The notes: generated from the sequence alone by a model not told the origin. A stretch of DNA of 64,000 nt from Rebecca billardiae RCC1528 (GCA_965240325.2 OZ251249.1:1-64000); one strand, 5' to 3'; positions 1-12,389 are shown, counted from the first letter of the stretch. Translations and numbers: made by a program.

Positions 1-18
1 ACCCTAACCCTAACCCTC

Positions 19-50
<32 letters not shown>

Positions 51-348
51 CCCTAACCCTAACCCTAACCCTAACCCTAACCCCTAACCCTAACCCCTAA
101 CCCTAACCCTAACCCTAACCCTAACCCTAACCCTAACCCTAACCCTAACCCTAACCCTAACCCTAACCCCTAACCCTAACCCTAACCCTAACCCTAACCC
201 TAACCCTAACCCTAACCCTAACCCCTAACCCTAACCCTAACCCTAACCCTAACCCTAACCCTAACCCTAACCCCTAACCCTAACCCTAACCCTAACCCTA
301 ACCCCCCTAACCTAACCCTAAACCCTAACCCTAACCCTAACCCTAACC

Positions 349-389
<41 letters not shown>

Positions 390-638
390 CCCTAACCCTA
401 ACCCTAACCCTAACCCTAACCCTAACCCTAACCCTAACCCTAACCCTAACCCTAACCCTAACCCTAACCCTAACCCTAACCCTAACCCTAACCCCTAACC
501 CTAACCCTAACCCTAACCCTAACCCTAACCCTAACCCTAACCCTAACCCTAACCCTAACCCTAACCCTAACCCTAACCCTAACCCTAACCCTAACCCTAA
601 CCCTAACCCTAACCCTAACCCTAACCCTAACCCTAACC

Positions 639-679
<41 letters not shown>

Positions 680-819
680 CCCTAACCCTAACCCTAACCC
701 TAACCCTAACCCTAACCCTAACCCTAACCCTAACCCTAACCCTAACCCTAACCCTAACCCTAACCCTAACCCTAACCCTAACCCTAACCCTAACCCTAAC
801 CCTAACCCTAACCCTAACC

Positions 820-860
<41 letters not shown>

Positions 861-968
861 CCCTAAACCTAACCCTAAACCCTAACCCCTAAACCCTAAC
901 CCTAACCCTAACCCTAACCCTAACCCTAACCCTAACCCTAACCCTAACCCTAACCCTAACCCCTAACC

Positions 969-1009
<41 letters not shown>

Positions 1010-1599
1010 CCCTAACCCTAACCCTAACCCTAACCCTAACCCTAACCCTAACCCTTAACCCTAACCCTAACCCTAACCCTAACCCTAACCCTAACCCTAA
1101 CCCTAACCCTAACCCTAACCCTAACCCTAACCCTAACCCTAACCCTAACCCCTAACCCTAACCCTAACCCTAACCCTAACCCTAACCCTAACCCTAACCC
1201 TAACCCTAACCCCTAACCTAACCTAACCCTAACCCTAACCCTAACCCTAACCCTAACCCTAACCCTAACCCTAACCCTAACCCTAACCCTAACCCTAACC
1301 CTAACCTAACCCTAACCCTAACCCTAACCCCCTAACCCTAACCCTAACCCCTAACCCTAACCCTAACCCTAACCCCTAACCCTAACCCTAACCCTAAACC
1401 TAACCCTAACCCTAACCCTAACCCTAACCCCTAACCCTAACCCTAACCCTAACCCTAACCCTAACCCTAACCCTAACCCTAACCCTAACCCTAACCCTAA
1501 CCCTAACCCTAACCCTAACCCTAACCCTAACCCTAACCCTAACCCTAACCCTAACCCTAACCCTAACCCTAACCCTAACCCTAACCCTAACCCTAACCC
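1..1599. repeat. Telomere repeat tract, CCCTAA type
   Basis: Nearly uninterrupted CCCTAA units, the C-rich strand reading inward, so the G-rich strand is TTAGGG and the chromosome end is at the left edge. Variant units (CCCCTAA, CCCTAAA, CCTAA, and CCCCCCTAA near 301) are scattered and are concentrated at 840-890, 1200-1240 and 1300-1440. The tract ends abruptly at about 1599, where unique GC-rich sequence begins. TTAGGG telomeres occur in many protist and algal lineages, so they do not fix the taxon. Confidence 0.98.
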
Positions 1600-1755
1600 C
1601 GGACGCCGGCTGTGACGTCTCGGCCGGCCGGGCAGCATGGTGGGCACGTGAGGAGAGCGAGGGCGCGCGTGGGCGCCGCGCGCGGCGCGTACGCGCTAAC
1701 CGCGCGATCCACGCACACTGCGGGCATGCGCGCGGCGCCCTCACCACCGCCGCCG
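1600..1755. other. Telomere-subtelomere junction, no gene
   Basis: Short GC-rich single-copy stretch between the last telomere unit and the first recognisable subtelomeric repeat. Short open frames exist, but they are Arg/Ala/Pro-rich chance frames with no recognisable family. Confidence 0.6.
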
Positions 1756-1800
1756 GCGCCGGTGGCGGCAGAAGGCTTGCACCTTGCTCTGCGCATTCAG
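1756..1800 (+). repeat. Subtelomeric repeat A, 3' tail only
   Basis: The segment ending GCTCTGCGCATTCAG matches the last 45 bp or so of the 709-bp A repeat that follows immediately. It is a truncated first member of the A array. Confidence 0.85.
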
Positions 1801-2509
1801 TCATGAGGCTGTCGAAATAAGGCTCAAGGGTGGGGGCTGCCGCCCCCACACCCCCGCTTTTTTCTTCCGTGGGGGCTGCCGCCCCCACACCCCCGCTTTG
1901 GACCGCCTCCGAACGCTCGTTCAGCCCGCTCACTGCCGGCGGCGCCGGCGGCGGGCGCGGCGCGCGGGAGCAGCTCGGTGGCAGCCATCGTCGCCGGCGG
2001 CAATTTTTGGCGGTGGCATGGAAAAAACAAGTAGTCGTAGTATTCAAAAACCAATATTCGGACAGATTCGCCCGGTGAAACGGCCGCGCGCTGGACTGAG
2101 GCTCTGCTGCCGCCGCGCAATGGCGGCCGGCCCGCCCAGCGTCGTGGCTGGGCGACTCTGGAGGGTGAGAGCGGCGGAACGGCATATGAGAAGGGTCGGA
2201 AGAAGCTATCAGGCGACTCAGTGGGGCATGCTGGTCACGTCAGGCAGCTTTGTTGCCGCGCCCCCGACCCGCTCGCCACCTGCACTGTTGTTGGGCGCCG
2301 GTCGGGTCTGCAGCCGTGCGCCGAAGTAAACTGGTGGTCGTAAGGCTGAAGGGGGGGGCTGCCGCCGCCATACAGCCGCTCTTTATCTTGCGGGGCTGCC
2401 GCCTTCACACGCCCGCGCGCTCTTTCGGCCGCCTCCGCACGCTCGGTCAGCCCGCTCACCGCCAGCGCCGGTGGCGGCAGAAGGCTTGCACCTTGCTCTG
2501 CGCATTCAG
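1801..2509 (+). repeat. Subtelomeric repeat A, copy 1 (intact, 709 bp)
   Basis: It begins TCATGAGGCTGTCG and ends GCTCTGCGCATTCAG. The same 709-bp sequence recurs at 13061-13769, truncated at 13770-14254, and interrupted by element C in two further copies. Near its start are two tandem hairpins, GTGGGGGC-TGCC-GCCCCCAC, separated by a T-rich spacer. Frames open through it on both strands persist between copies only because the copies are identical. No protein family is recognisable, so I treat it as noncoding. Confidence 0.92.
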
Positions 2510-2511
2510 TC

Positions 2512-5137
2512 CACAGTGCAGGATTGGAATTTTCCGTGACGCTTCGGACGGTCCGCAGCTCGAGTCAGCGAATCCGGTCTCGGCCGGACAGTGGAACTCG
2601 GGTGCGGAAGCCGCGACTTCGCGGCGGACGGAGCCTCAAACGAGCGGTGCCTCGGCTCGCGGCGCGATCTACTCGGCGAAGACCGACGAGGCTGCTCGCG
2701 GGCCCGACTATGCGTCGACGCGGGCTGGGGTCGTCTTCCGCGTGGCGCTGGGCAAGTTCCTCGCCGCCCTGACGGGTGCTCTCCTTTCGCCCTCACGGCG
2801 CGCGCGGTGCGTTTCGCGAGCTTCTTGCATGCGCCGCCCGCGGTTGCGCCCGAGCCTGATGCTTCAGTCGACACGGCAGGTGGCTCGCGCAGGGTGGGAT
2901 TGTGTGCGGGTGCCGCTGGCGGTGCGTCTCACCCTCCTGAAATTGTGTGGGAGGCTGTGACATTGCACGCGTACACCCCGCCACGCCCGCGCAAACGCCG
3001 CGCCGCGCAGTTGTCTTTGACCTCGAGCGAGCCTGAGGCGTGGAGGCGACCGACGGCGGGGTGCGACTTGCCCACCGACCCGAGCCGCATCACCCAGCGC
3101 AGCCTCGCCCGCGACGACGCTTCGCCTGGCTGCCACTGCTCAGCCGCGTGCAAGGCGGGCTGGGCGACGTCTTTGCCGAGCGCGGCTGCAGCGCAGCACG
3201 CGAGAGGCTGGAGCGCCATGACGCGGATGGCGGAGCGGGCTTTGGGCTGGCTGGCATGAGCCGCCAGGCTGTACCGTCCGCGCAGATCGCGCTCGGCCCG
3301 GCCGCAGCCCTCCTGAGCGCGCGCCTCAGAGCTGAGACTGATCACGTGCACGCGCACAAGCCACACTGCCGTGGCTGTGTCGAGCAGCTGCGTGTGCTCG
3401 AGGCGCGGCGCTCGCACGGGCCACGCGGGCGCAGCGGGTGCGCGCAGCTGGCGCACGCAGTGCCACGTCCTGCCGCGCCAGTTTGGCGGCCGTCCGCCCC
3501 CCCGAGCTCGAGTTCTGCGCGCTTTGCGACGGCGCGGCCGGCCGCGCCCATCTTTTCATGCTTGGGCACGCCAGCATGGCCGCCGCCGGGCCTGCTGCGC
3601 GCGCCGAAGCTGGAGGGCGGAGGAGGGCGCTGGGCTGCTCCTACGGCGTGCTGCAGCCCGGGCAGGCTTTTCCGCGGCGCGGCGAGGCCGTCGCGCCTGC
3701 TCGCCGCCGTCGAGTCGCCCGTGCTGAGTGACCGTCGGCCGCATGTGCTCGGCGGCACCGCAGGCAGGCGTCCCATACCAGTGTGCTCGAGCCGCTGCGC
3801 GCACCCAAGGCGAGCTGCTCGAGCGGGCTAGGTGGGCCCACGGAGTGCGCGCAGCTGGCGCACGCAGCCCCGCGTCATGGGGTGTCGGTTTGACGGTCGC
3901 CAGCCCCCGTGGGCTCGAGCTCTGTGCGCTTCACCACGGAGGTGCCGACGGCGCCCCGCGGCGCGCAACGGCGTGGCAGCATGGCCGCCGCCGGCGCCGC
4001 CGCACATGCCGCCGCTTACGGGCAGTCGAGAGCTTGGGGCAGCACCTACGGCATGCTGCAGCTCGGGCGGGCTCTGCCAGCCTGCTGTGGCGTGATCGCG
4101 CATTTTCCAGACCGTCGACTCGCCCGCGCTGCATATTTGTTTGCTGCGCGTGCTCGACGGCGCCGCTGCTGCCGCTACGGCCGCGCGTTGCTGCGTCGCG
4201 AGCGAGCCCGATGCGAGCTGAACGGCGGCGTGCTCATCGCTGCTGGCGCAGATGGGCGCGTCATGGTGGCCACGCACGATGCTGAGTGCTCGCGCGTGCC
4301 AGACGAGGCGCGTGCTCGCGCTGTGGCTCAATGTCCGGCAGTGCGCGTGGCAGGCCGCAGCTGCTCGACAACAGAACCAGCGGGCAGTGATCGGGCTGCG
4401 CGCGCGCAGCTGATGGCGGCGAACGAGCGAGCCCGCACCGCCGCGCAAGGGCTGGGCGACTGGCGCCGAGGTGGCGCGCACGTCGTCCGCTGCCGTTGGC
4501 ATCGCGGCGGACGCTTCAAGCTCGTTCGGCCGGCGTGTTTTCTCCGACGCCCACCTGCGAGCGCTGCCGGCACCGTGCTCGGGCGTCAGTATCGGTGGGC
4601 TCGAGCACGCGTGGTGAGGCGCTCGGAGCGGTCGACGGCCATGATCGGGCAGCGCACGGTGGGCGCAGGCCACGCGCACGCCAGCGCCCCGCGTGGCGTG
4701 GCTTCACGGGGCGCAGCCACCAGGAGACTGTGCTGCGACGAGCTCGGGCGCGCTCGGGCGCCGCTGCTCTGCATTTTCCCGAAAAATCGATTTTCGTGCC
4801 CTCGACCGGCGGTATGCCGCCGGGGTGGCCGCAGCTGCGCTCGGAGCAGCGCGCACGGGCACCGCCGTGTGCGCCCGCCCGCTTTCGCCGCCGCCGAGCT
4901 CGAGCACAGCGCTGCGCGGGGCTGCGTAATGCCAACGGCGCATGATTTTTTGCCCGCGCCGAGCGCGCGTCGGCGCGCGCAGCGCGCTCAGGTGTGGCCT
5001 GCTACCAAGGTCTGTGCCACGATTCGACGCGCCTATGGTGCGCCGAATTTAGGCGCACCGCTTCAGAATTGTCCGATGATTCGACTAGTGGTGCGGACAA
5101 CTTAAAACGTCACCCTGAGCAGTTTTCCGGCACTGTG
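2512..5137 (+). mobile_element. Element B, copy 1: 2.6-kb insertion with CAC...GTG ends
   Basis: The segment interrupts the junction of two A repeats. Intact junctions read ...CATTCAG|TCATGAGG. Here CATTCAG is followed by TC, then CACAGTGC (2512-2519), and the far end is GCACTGTG (5130-5137) followed by TC and ATGAGG. This gives 8-bp terminal inverted repeats and a 2-bp TC duplication at 2510-2511 and 5138-5139. CAC...GTG ends recall CACTA/EnSpm DNA transposons, but those usually make 2-3 bp duplications and carry a transposase, and none is seen here. The longest frame (3909-5105, plus) is Arg/Ala-rich without known motifs. Probably non-autonomous or decayed. Class assignment is inference. 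Confidence 0.7.
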
Positions 5138-7784
5138 TCATGAGGCTGTCGAAATAAGGCTCAAGGGTGGGGGCTTACCAGGTCGTTCCCCCTGCACTGG
5201 GAATCCGCGGTTTGGACATACGAGAAAAACAGCCGCAGGACGCACCCGTCGCTACCCGCGAATAAGATTTTCAGGTCTCGCGGGTGCGGATGTGCGTCAA
5301 TCGATGAGCTGGTCTCGCAATCCCAAAATTGAGCCGCAATGAGATACTGTAGATGGTGCAGGGAGCCCCCGGCCGGTGGCGGCTCGGCAGGCGAGGGCCG
5401 ACCAAATCTTGACCTTTGCCCTCGGCGGCAGGGCGGGCAGGCGAAGGCGGCCGAGCGCCGTTGGCGGCCGGCGCGCCCGGGGCACGGCGCTGCGGGCGCG
5501 GATGTGCTCGCGGAGCCGGCTTGCGTGGACAGGCTGTTGCGGGAGAGTATATGGCGCCCTCCTGCGCCGCGCGTCTCGCGCCACGCCTCTTTTCGCCGCG
5601 GCTCAGGGCAGCGCGCACGCGCGCGCCGCCTCGGAGGCCAGGGCCGCACCGTGCCCGCGCCGCAGCCGCAACCGCGCGCGCGCCGTGCGCGGCGTGGTCG
5701 GGAAGGAACGGGGGGTGCTGCCGGGCGAGATGACGACATCATGTGCGCACGCCATGCCGCCCCGCGGCGCCGCGAAAGGGCACGATAACGGATCCGCACA
5801 GCTGTTGACGAGTGCTGATTTCTTGTCGTGCCTGAAGCCAGACCTCGGAGCTCGAAGAAGATGATGAAAGTGCATCCGCGCGAGGAAAGCGTCGCACCCA
5901 GCACTTCTACACGACCACGTGGTGATGAACATTCATGTAAGAGTATCCCGCGTGCCCGCTTGGCACTGTTCTGTGTCTCAATGATCGTCCCGGCAAGGGT
6001 CACGACCGCGAGGCCGTGGCACACCATTCATAGTGTGACAACTCGAAGAGGCGTGCAAACGGACCAGCGACACGCTCGGCAAGGCGTGGCGGGGCGGCAT
6101 GGCGTGCGCACATGATATCGCCATCTCGCCCGGCAGCCGTGCCCGTTCCTTCCCGACCACGCCGCGCACGGCGCGCACGCGGTCGGCTGCGGCGCAGGCA
6201 AGGCTGGCCTTGAGGCGACGCGCCGCGTGCGCGCTGCCCTGAGCCGAGGCGAAAGAGGCGTGGCGCAAGTCGCGCGGTGCAGGAGGGCGGCAGATACTCT
6301 CCCACAACAGCCCGTCCACGCACGCCGGCTCCGCAAGCACATCCGCGCCCGCAGCGCCCTGGCCCGGGCGCGGCCCCCAGCGGTCACCGGACCGCGAGGC
6401 CGCGTGCACACCATTTGTGACAACTCGAAGAGGCGTGCAAATGGACCAGCGACACGCTCGGCAAGGCGTGGCGGGGCGGCATGGCGTGCGCACATGATAT
6501 CGCCATCTCGCCCGGCAGCCGCGCCCGTTCCTTCCCGACCACGCCGCGCACGGCGCGCGCGCGGTCGGCTGCGGCGCAGGCCGAAGGCTGGCCCCGGAGG
6601 CGGCGCGCGCGTGCGCGCTGCCCTGAGCCGAGGCGAAAGAGGCGTGGCGCAAGTCGCGCGGCGCAGGAGGGCGGCAGATACTCTCCCGCAACAGCCCGTC
6701 CACGCACGCCGGCTCCGCAAGCACATCCGCGCCCCCCAGCGCCGGGCCAGCTGCATCGCACTCGCCGCCCGGCCGCAGGCGCAGGGGGCGGGTCAGAATC
6801 GGTGCTCCGCACCCGCGGGAGGGCTCCCGCCTCCGCGGTTGCACGCGAAGAACTCATTTCCAGCGCCTCGATTTCGTGAGCGGACTATCGCTGACGAGGC
6901 TGATTACTGCGTTCCACGGCTTTGCCGCGCTCGGGATTTGGGTTCTCTAATGGATGGATGTACTTTCGTCATTTTCAATTGGAAACCTCGATTAGATCGT
7001 TCAAGTGGTCTGATAGAGCAAGCGGAAGAATAAATCTGCGTTGCTATGCCGCGGCCTCGTGCTCTGAATAGTGCGAAACCGCGGATTCCCAGTGCAGGGG
7101 GAACGACCTGGTAGCCGCCCCCACACCCCCGCTTTTTTCTTCCGTGGGGGCTGCCGCCCCCACACCCCCGCTTTGGACCGCCTCCGAACGCTCGTTCAGC
7201 CCGCTCACTGCCGGCGGCGCCGGCGGCGGGCGCGGCGCGCGGGAGCAGCTCGGTGGCAGCCATCGTCGCCGGCGGCAATTTTTGGCGGTGGCATGGAAAA
7301 AACAAGTAGTCGTAGTATTCAAAAACCAATATTCGGACAGATTCGCCCGGTGAAACGGCCGCGCGCTGGACTGAGGCTCTGCTGCCGCCGCGCAATGGCG
7401 GCCGGCCCGCCCAGCGTCGTGGCTGGGCGACTCTGGAGGGTGAGAGCGGCGGAACGGCATATGAGAAGGGTCGGAAGAAGCTATCAGGCGACTCAGTGGG
7501 GCATGCTGGTCACGTCAGGCAGCTTTGTTGCCGCGCCCCCGACCCGCTCGCCACCTGCACTGTTGTTGGGCGCCGGTCGGGTCTGCAGCCGTGCGCCGAA
7601 GTAAACTGGTGGTCGTAAGGCTGAAGGGGGGGGCTGCCGCCGCCATACAGCCGCTCTTTATCTTGCGGGGCTGCCGCCTTCACACGCCCGCGCGCTCTTT
7701 CGGCCGCCTCCGCACGCTCGGTCAGCCCGCTCACCGCCAGCGCCGGTGGCGGCAGAAGGCTTGCACCTTGCTCTGCGCATTCAG
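5138..7784 (+). repeat. Repeat A, copy 2, split by element C
   Basis: The first 38 bp of A lie at 5138-5175 and the remaining 671 bp at 7114-7784. Joining them restores the 709-bp A repeat exactly. Confidence 0.93.
5176..7113. mobile_element. Element C, copy 1: 1,938-bp element with perfect 38-bp TIRs
   Basis: The left end begins TACCAGGTCGTTCCCC at 5176 and the right end is its exact reverse complement ending at 7113. The inverted repeats match over 38 bp (5176-5213 and 7076-7113). Removing the element restores an intact A repeat. The insertion falls in the 4-nt loop of the palindrome GTGGGGGC-TGCC-GCCCCCAC, after its first base, without a clear target-site duplication. Inside are three copies of a 290-390 bp module: one inverted (about 5480-5765) and two direct (about 6004-6389 and 6390-6760). 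No transposase was recognised. A non-autonomous DNA transposon is the simplest reading. Confidence 0.85.
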
Positions 7785-7786
7785 TC

Positions 7787-10413
7787 CACAGTGCAGGATT
7801 GGAATTTTCCGTGACGCTTCGGACGGTCCGCAGCTCGAGTCAGCGAATCCGGTCTCGGCCGGACAGTGGAACTCGGGTGCGGAAGCCGCGACTTCGCGGC
7901 GGACGGAGCCTCAAACGAGCGGTGCCTCGGCTCGCGGCGCGATCTACTCGGCGAAGACCGACGAGGCTGCTCGCGGGCCCGACTATGCGTCGACGCGGGC
8001 TGGGGTCGTCTTCCGCGTGGCGCTGGGCAAGTTCCTCGCCGCCCTGACGGGTGCTCTCCTTTCGCCCTCACGGCGCGCGCGGTGCGTTTCGCGAGCTTCT
8101 TGCATGCGCCGCCCGCGGTTGCGCCCGAGCCTGATGCTTCAGTCGACACGGCAGGTGGCTCGCGCAGGGTGGGATTGTGTGCGGGTGCCGCTGGCGGTGC
8201 GTCTCACCCTCCTGAAATTGTGTGGGAGGCTGTGACATTGCACGCGTACACCCCGCCACGCCCGCGCAAACGCCGCGCCGCGCAGTTGTCTTTGACCTCG
8301 AGCGAGCCTGAGGCGTGGAGGCGACCGACGGCGGGGTGCGACTTGCCCACCGACCCGAGCCGCATCACCCAGCGCAGCCTCGCCCGCGACGACGCTTCGC
8401 CTGGCTGCCACTGCTCAGCCGCGTGCAAGGCGGGCTGGGCGACGTCTTTGCCGAGCGCGGCTGCAGCGCAGCACGCGAGAGGCTGGAGCGCCATGACGCG
8501 GATGGCGGAGCGGGCTTTGGGCTGGCTGGCATGAGCCGCCAGGCTGTACCGTCCGCGCAGATCGCGCTCGGCCCGGCCGCAGCCCTCCTGAGCGCGCGCC
8601 TCAGAGCTGAGACTGATCACGTGCACGCGCACAAGCCACACTGCCGTGGCTGTGTCGAGCAGCTGCGTGTGCTCGAGGCGCGGCGCTCGCACGGGCCACG
8701 CGGGCGCAGCGGGTGCGCGCAGCTGGCGCACGCAGTGCCACGTCCTGCCGCGCCAGTTTGGCGGCCGTCCGCCCCCCCGAGCTCGAGTTCTGCGCGCTTT
8801 GCGACGGCGCGGCCGGCCGCGCCCATCTTATTCATGCTTGGGCACGCCAGCATGGCCGCCGCCGGGCCTGCTGCGCGCGCCGAAGCTGGAGGGCGGAGGA
8901 GGGCGCTGGGCTGCTCCTACGGCGTGCTGCAGCCCGGGCAGGCTTTTCCGCGGCGCGGCGAGGCCGTCGCGCCTGCTCGCCGCCGTCGAGTCGCCCGTGC
9001 TGAGTGACCGTCGGCCGCATGTGCTCGGCGGCACCGCAGGCAGGCGTCCCATACCAGTGTGCTCGAGCCGCTGCGCGCACCCAAGGCGAGCTGCTCGAGC
9101 GGGCTAGGTGGGCCCACGGAGTGCGCGCAGCTGGCGCACGCAGCCCCGCGTCATGGGGTGTCGGTTTGACGGTCGCCAGCCCCCGTGGGCTCGAGCTCTG
9201 TGCGCTTCACCACGGAGGTGCCGACGGCGCCCCGCGGCGCGCAACGGCGTGGCAGCATGGCCGCCGCCGGCGCCGCCGCACATGCCGCCGCTTACGGGCA
9301 GTCGAGAGCTTGGGGCAGCACCTACGGCATGCTGCAGCTCGGGCGGGCTCTGCCAGCCTGCTGTGGCGTGATCGCGCATTTTCCAGACCGTCGACTCGCC
9401 CGCGCTGCATATTTGTTTGCTGCGCGTGCTCGACGGCGCCGCTGCTGCCGCTACGGCCGCGCGTTGCTGCGTCGCGAGCGAGCCCGATGCGAGCTGAACG
9501 GCGGCGTGCTCATCGCTGCTGGCGCAGATGGGCGCGTCATGGTGGCCACGCACGATGCTGAGTGCTCGCGCGTGCCAGACGAGGCGCGTGCTCGCGCTGT
9601 GGCTCAATGTCCGGCAGTGCGCGTGGCAGGCCGCAGCTGCTCGACAACAGAACCAGCGGGCAGTGATCGGGCTGCGCGCGCGCAGCTGATGGCGGCGAAC
9701 GAGCGAGCCCGCACCGCCGCGCAAGGGCTGGGCGACTGGCGCCGAGGTGGCGCGCACGTCGTCCGCTGCCGTTGGCATCGCGGCGGACGCTTCAAGCTCG
9801 TTCGGCCGGCGTGTTTTCTCCGACGCCCACCTGCGAGCGCTGCCGGCACCGTGCTCGGGCGTCAGTATCGGTGGGCTCGAGCACGCGTGGTGAGGCGCTC
9901 GGAGCGGTCGACGGCCATGATCGGGCAGCGCACGGTGGGCGCAGGCCACGCGCACGCCAGCGCCCCGCGTGGCGTGGCTTCACGGGGCGCAGCCACCAGG
10001 AGACTGTGCTGCGACGAGCTCGGGCGCGCTCGGGCGCCGCTGCTCTGCATTTTCCCGAAAAATCGATTTTCGTGCCCTCGACCGGCGGTATGCCGCCGGG
10101 GTGGCCGCAGCTGCGCTCGGAGCAGCGCGCACGGGCACCGCCGTGTGCGCCCGCCCGCTTTCGCCGCCGCCGAGCTCGAGCACAGCGCTGCGCGGGGCTG
10201 CGTAATGCCAACGGCGCATGATTTTTTGCCCGCGCCGAGCGCGCGTCGGCGCGCGCAGCGCGCTCAGGTGTGGCCTGCTACCAAGGTCTGTGCCACGATT
10301 CGACGCGCCTATGGTGCGCCGAATTTAGGCGCACCGCTTCAGAATTGTCCGATGATTCGACTAGTGGTGCGGACAACTTAAAACGTCACCCTGAGCAGTT
10401 TTCCGGCACTGTG
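7787..10413 (+). mobile_element. Element B, copy 2
   Basis: Same CACAGTGC and GCACTGTG ends flanked by TC (7785-7786 and 10414-10415). It was copied with the composite unit rather than inserted independently, as shown by identical junctions. Confidence 0.7.
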
Positions 10414-10451
10414 TCATGAGGCTGTCGAAATAAGGCTCAAGGGTGGGGGCT

Positions 10452-12389
10452 TACCAGGTCGTTCCCCCTGCACTGGGAATCCGCGGTTTGGACATACGAG
10501 AAAAACAGCCGCAGGACGCACCCGTCGCTACCCGCGAATAAGATTTTCAGGTCTCGCGGGTGCGGATGTGCGTCAATCGATGAGCTGGTCTCGCAATCCC
10601 AAAATTGAGCCGCAATGAGATACTGTAGATGGTGCAGGGAGCCCCCGGCCGGTGGCGGCTCGGCAGGCGAGGGCCGACCAAATCTTGACCTTTGCCCTCG
10701 GCGGCAGGGCGGGCAGGCGAAGGCGGCCGAGCGCCGTTGGCGGCCGGCGCGCCCGGGGCACGGCGCTGCGGGCGCGGATGTGCTCGCGGAGCCGGCTTGC
10801 GTGGACAGGCTGTTGCGGGAGAGTATATGGCGCCCTCCTGCGCCGCGCGTCTCGCGCCACGCCTCTTTTCGCCGCGGCTCAGGGCAGCGCGCACGCGCGC
10901 GCCGCCTCGGAGGCCAGGGCCGCACCGTGCCCGCGCCGCAGCCGCAACCGCGCGCGCGCCGTGCGCGGCGTGGTCGGGAAGGAACGGGGGGTGCTGCCGG
11001 GCGAGATGACGACATCATGTGCGCACGCCATGCCGCCCCGCGGCGCCGCGAAAGGGCACGATAACGGATCCGCACAGCTGTTGACGAGTGCTGATTTCTT
11101 GTCGTGCCTGAAGCCAGACCTCGGAGCTCGAAGAAGATGATGAAAGTGCATCCGCGCGAGGAAAGCGTCGCACCCAGCACTTCTACACGACCACGTGGTG
11201 ATGAACATTCATGTAAGAGTATCCCGCGTGCCCGCTTGGCACTGTTCTGTGTCTCAATGATCGTCCCGGCAAGGGTCACGACCGCGAGGCCGTGGCACAC
11301 CATTCATAGTGTGACAACTCGAAGAGGCGTGCAAACGGACCAGCGACACGCTCGGCAAGGCGTGGCGGGGCGGCATGGCGTGCGCACATGATATCGCCAT
11401 CTCGCCCGGCAGCCGTGCCCGTTCCTTCCCGACCACGCCGCGCACGGCGCGCACGCGGTCGGCTGCGGCGCAGGCAAGGCTGGCCTTGAGGCGACGCGCC
11501 GCGTGCGCGCTGCCCTGAGCCGAGGCGAAAGAGGCGTGGCGCAAGTCGCGCGGTGCAGGAGGGCGGCAGATACTCTCCCACAACAGCCCGTCCACGCACG
11601 CCGGCTCCGCAAGCACATCCGCGCCCGCAGCGCCCTGGCCCGGGCGCGGCCCCCAGCGGTCACCGGACCGCGAGGCCGCGTGCACACCATTTGTGACAAC
11701 TCGAAGAGGCGTGCAAATGGACCAGCGACACGCTCGGCAAGGCGTGGCGGGGCGGCATGGCGTGCGCACATGATATCGCCATCTCGCCCGGCAGCCGCGC
11801 CCGTTCCTTCCCGACCACGCCGCGCACGGCGCGCGCGCGGTCGGCTGCGGCGCAGGCCGAAGGCTGGCCCCGGAGGCGGCGCGCGCGTGCGCGCTGCCCT
11901 GAGCCGAGGCGAAAGAGGCGTGGCGCAAGTCGCGCGGCGCAGGAGGGCGGCAGATACTCTCCCGCAACAGCCCGTCCACGCACGCCGGCTCCGCAAGCAC
12001 ATCCGCGCCCCCCAGCGCCGGGCCAGCTGCATCGCACTCGCCGCCCGGCCGCAGGCGCAGGGGGCGGGTCAGAATCGGTGCTCCGCACCCGCGGGAGGGC
12101 TCCCGCCTCCGCGGTTGCACGCGAAGAACTCATTTCCAGCGCCTCGATTTCGTGAGCGGACTATCGCTGACGAGGCTGATTACTGCGTTCCACGGCTTTG
12201 CCGCGCTCGGGATTTGGGTTCTCTAATGGATGGATGTACTTTCGTCATTTTCAATTGGAAACCTCGATTAGATCGTTCAAGTGGTCTGATAGAGCAAGCG
12301 GAAGAATAAATCTGCGTTGCTATGCCGCGGCCTCGTGCTCTGAATAGTGCGAAACCGCGGATTCCCAGTGCAGGGGGAACGACCTGGTA
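10452..12389. mobile_element. Element C, copy 2
   Basis: The 38-bp inverted repeats are at 10452-10489 and 12352-12389. Insertion point and internal three-module layout are identical to copy 1. Confidence 0.85.

Larger units (their letters stand above)
2510..7784 (+). repeat. Composite subtelomeric unit B+A(C), copy 1 (5,275 bp)
   Basis: Head-to-tail unit made of a TC dinucleotide, element B (2512-5137), then repeat A (5138-7784) split by element C (5176-7113). The parts sum exactly: 2 + 2,626 + 709 + 1,938 = 5,275. The next unit (7785-13060) appears essentially identical apart from one extra base near 8828. The two units therefore arose by recent amplification of an already nested block. 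Confidence 0.95.

Noticed and set aside
1369-2185. Gly-Leu or Val-Arg dipeptide-repeat frames across the telomere edge
   Set aside because: Translation of TTAGGG repeats and adjacent noncoding sequence.
3909-5105. 398-codon frame in element B, repeated at 9185-10381
   Set aside because: Arg/Ala/Cys-rich with no transposase or other motif. It recurs only because the whole unit is duplicated.
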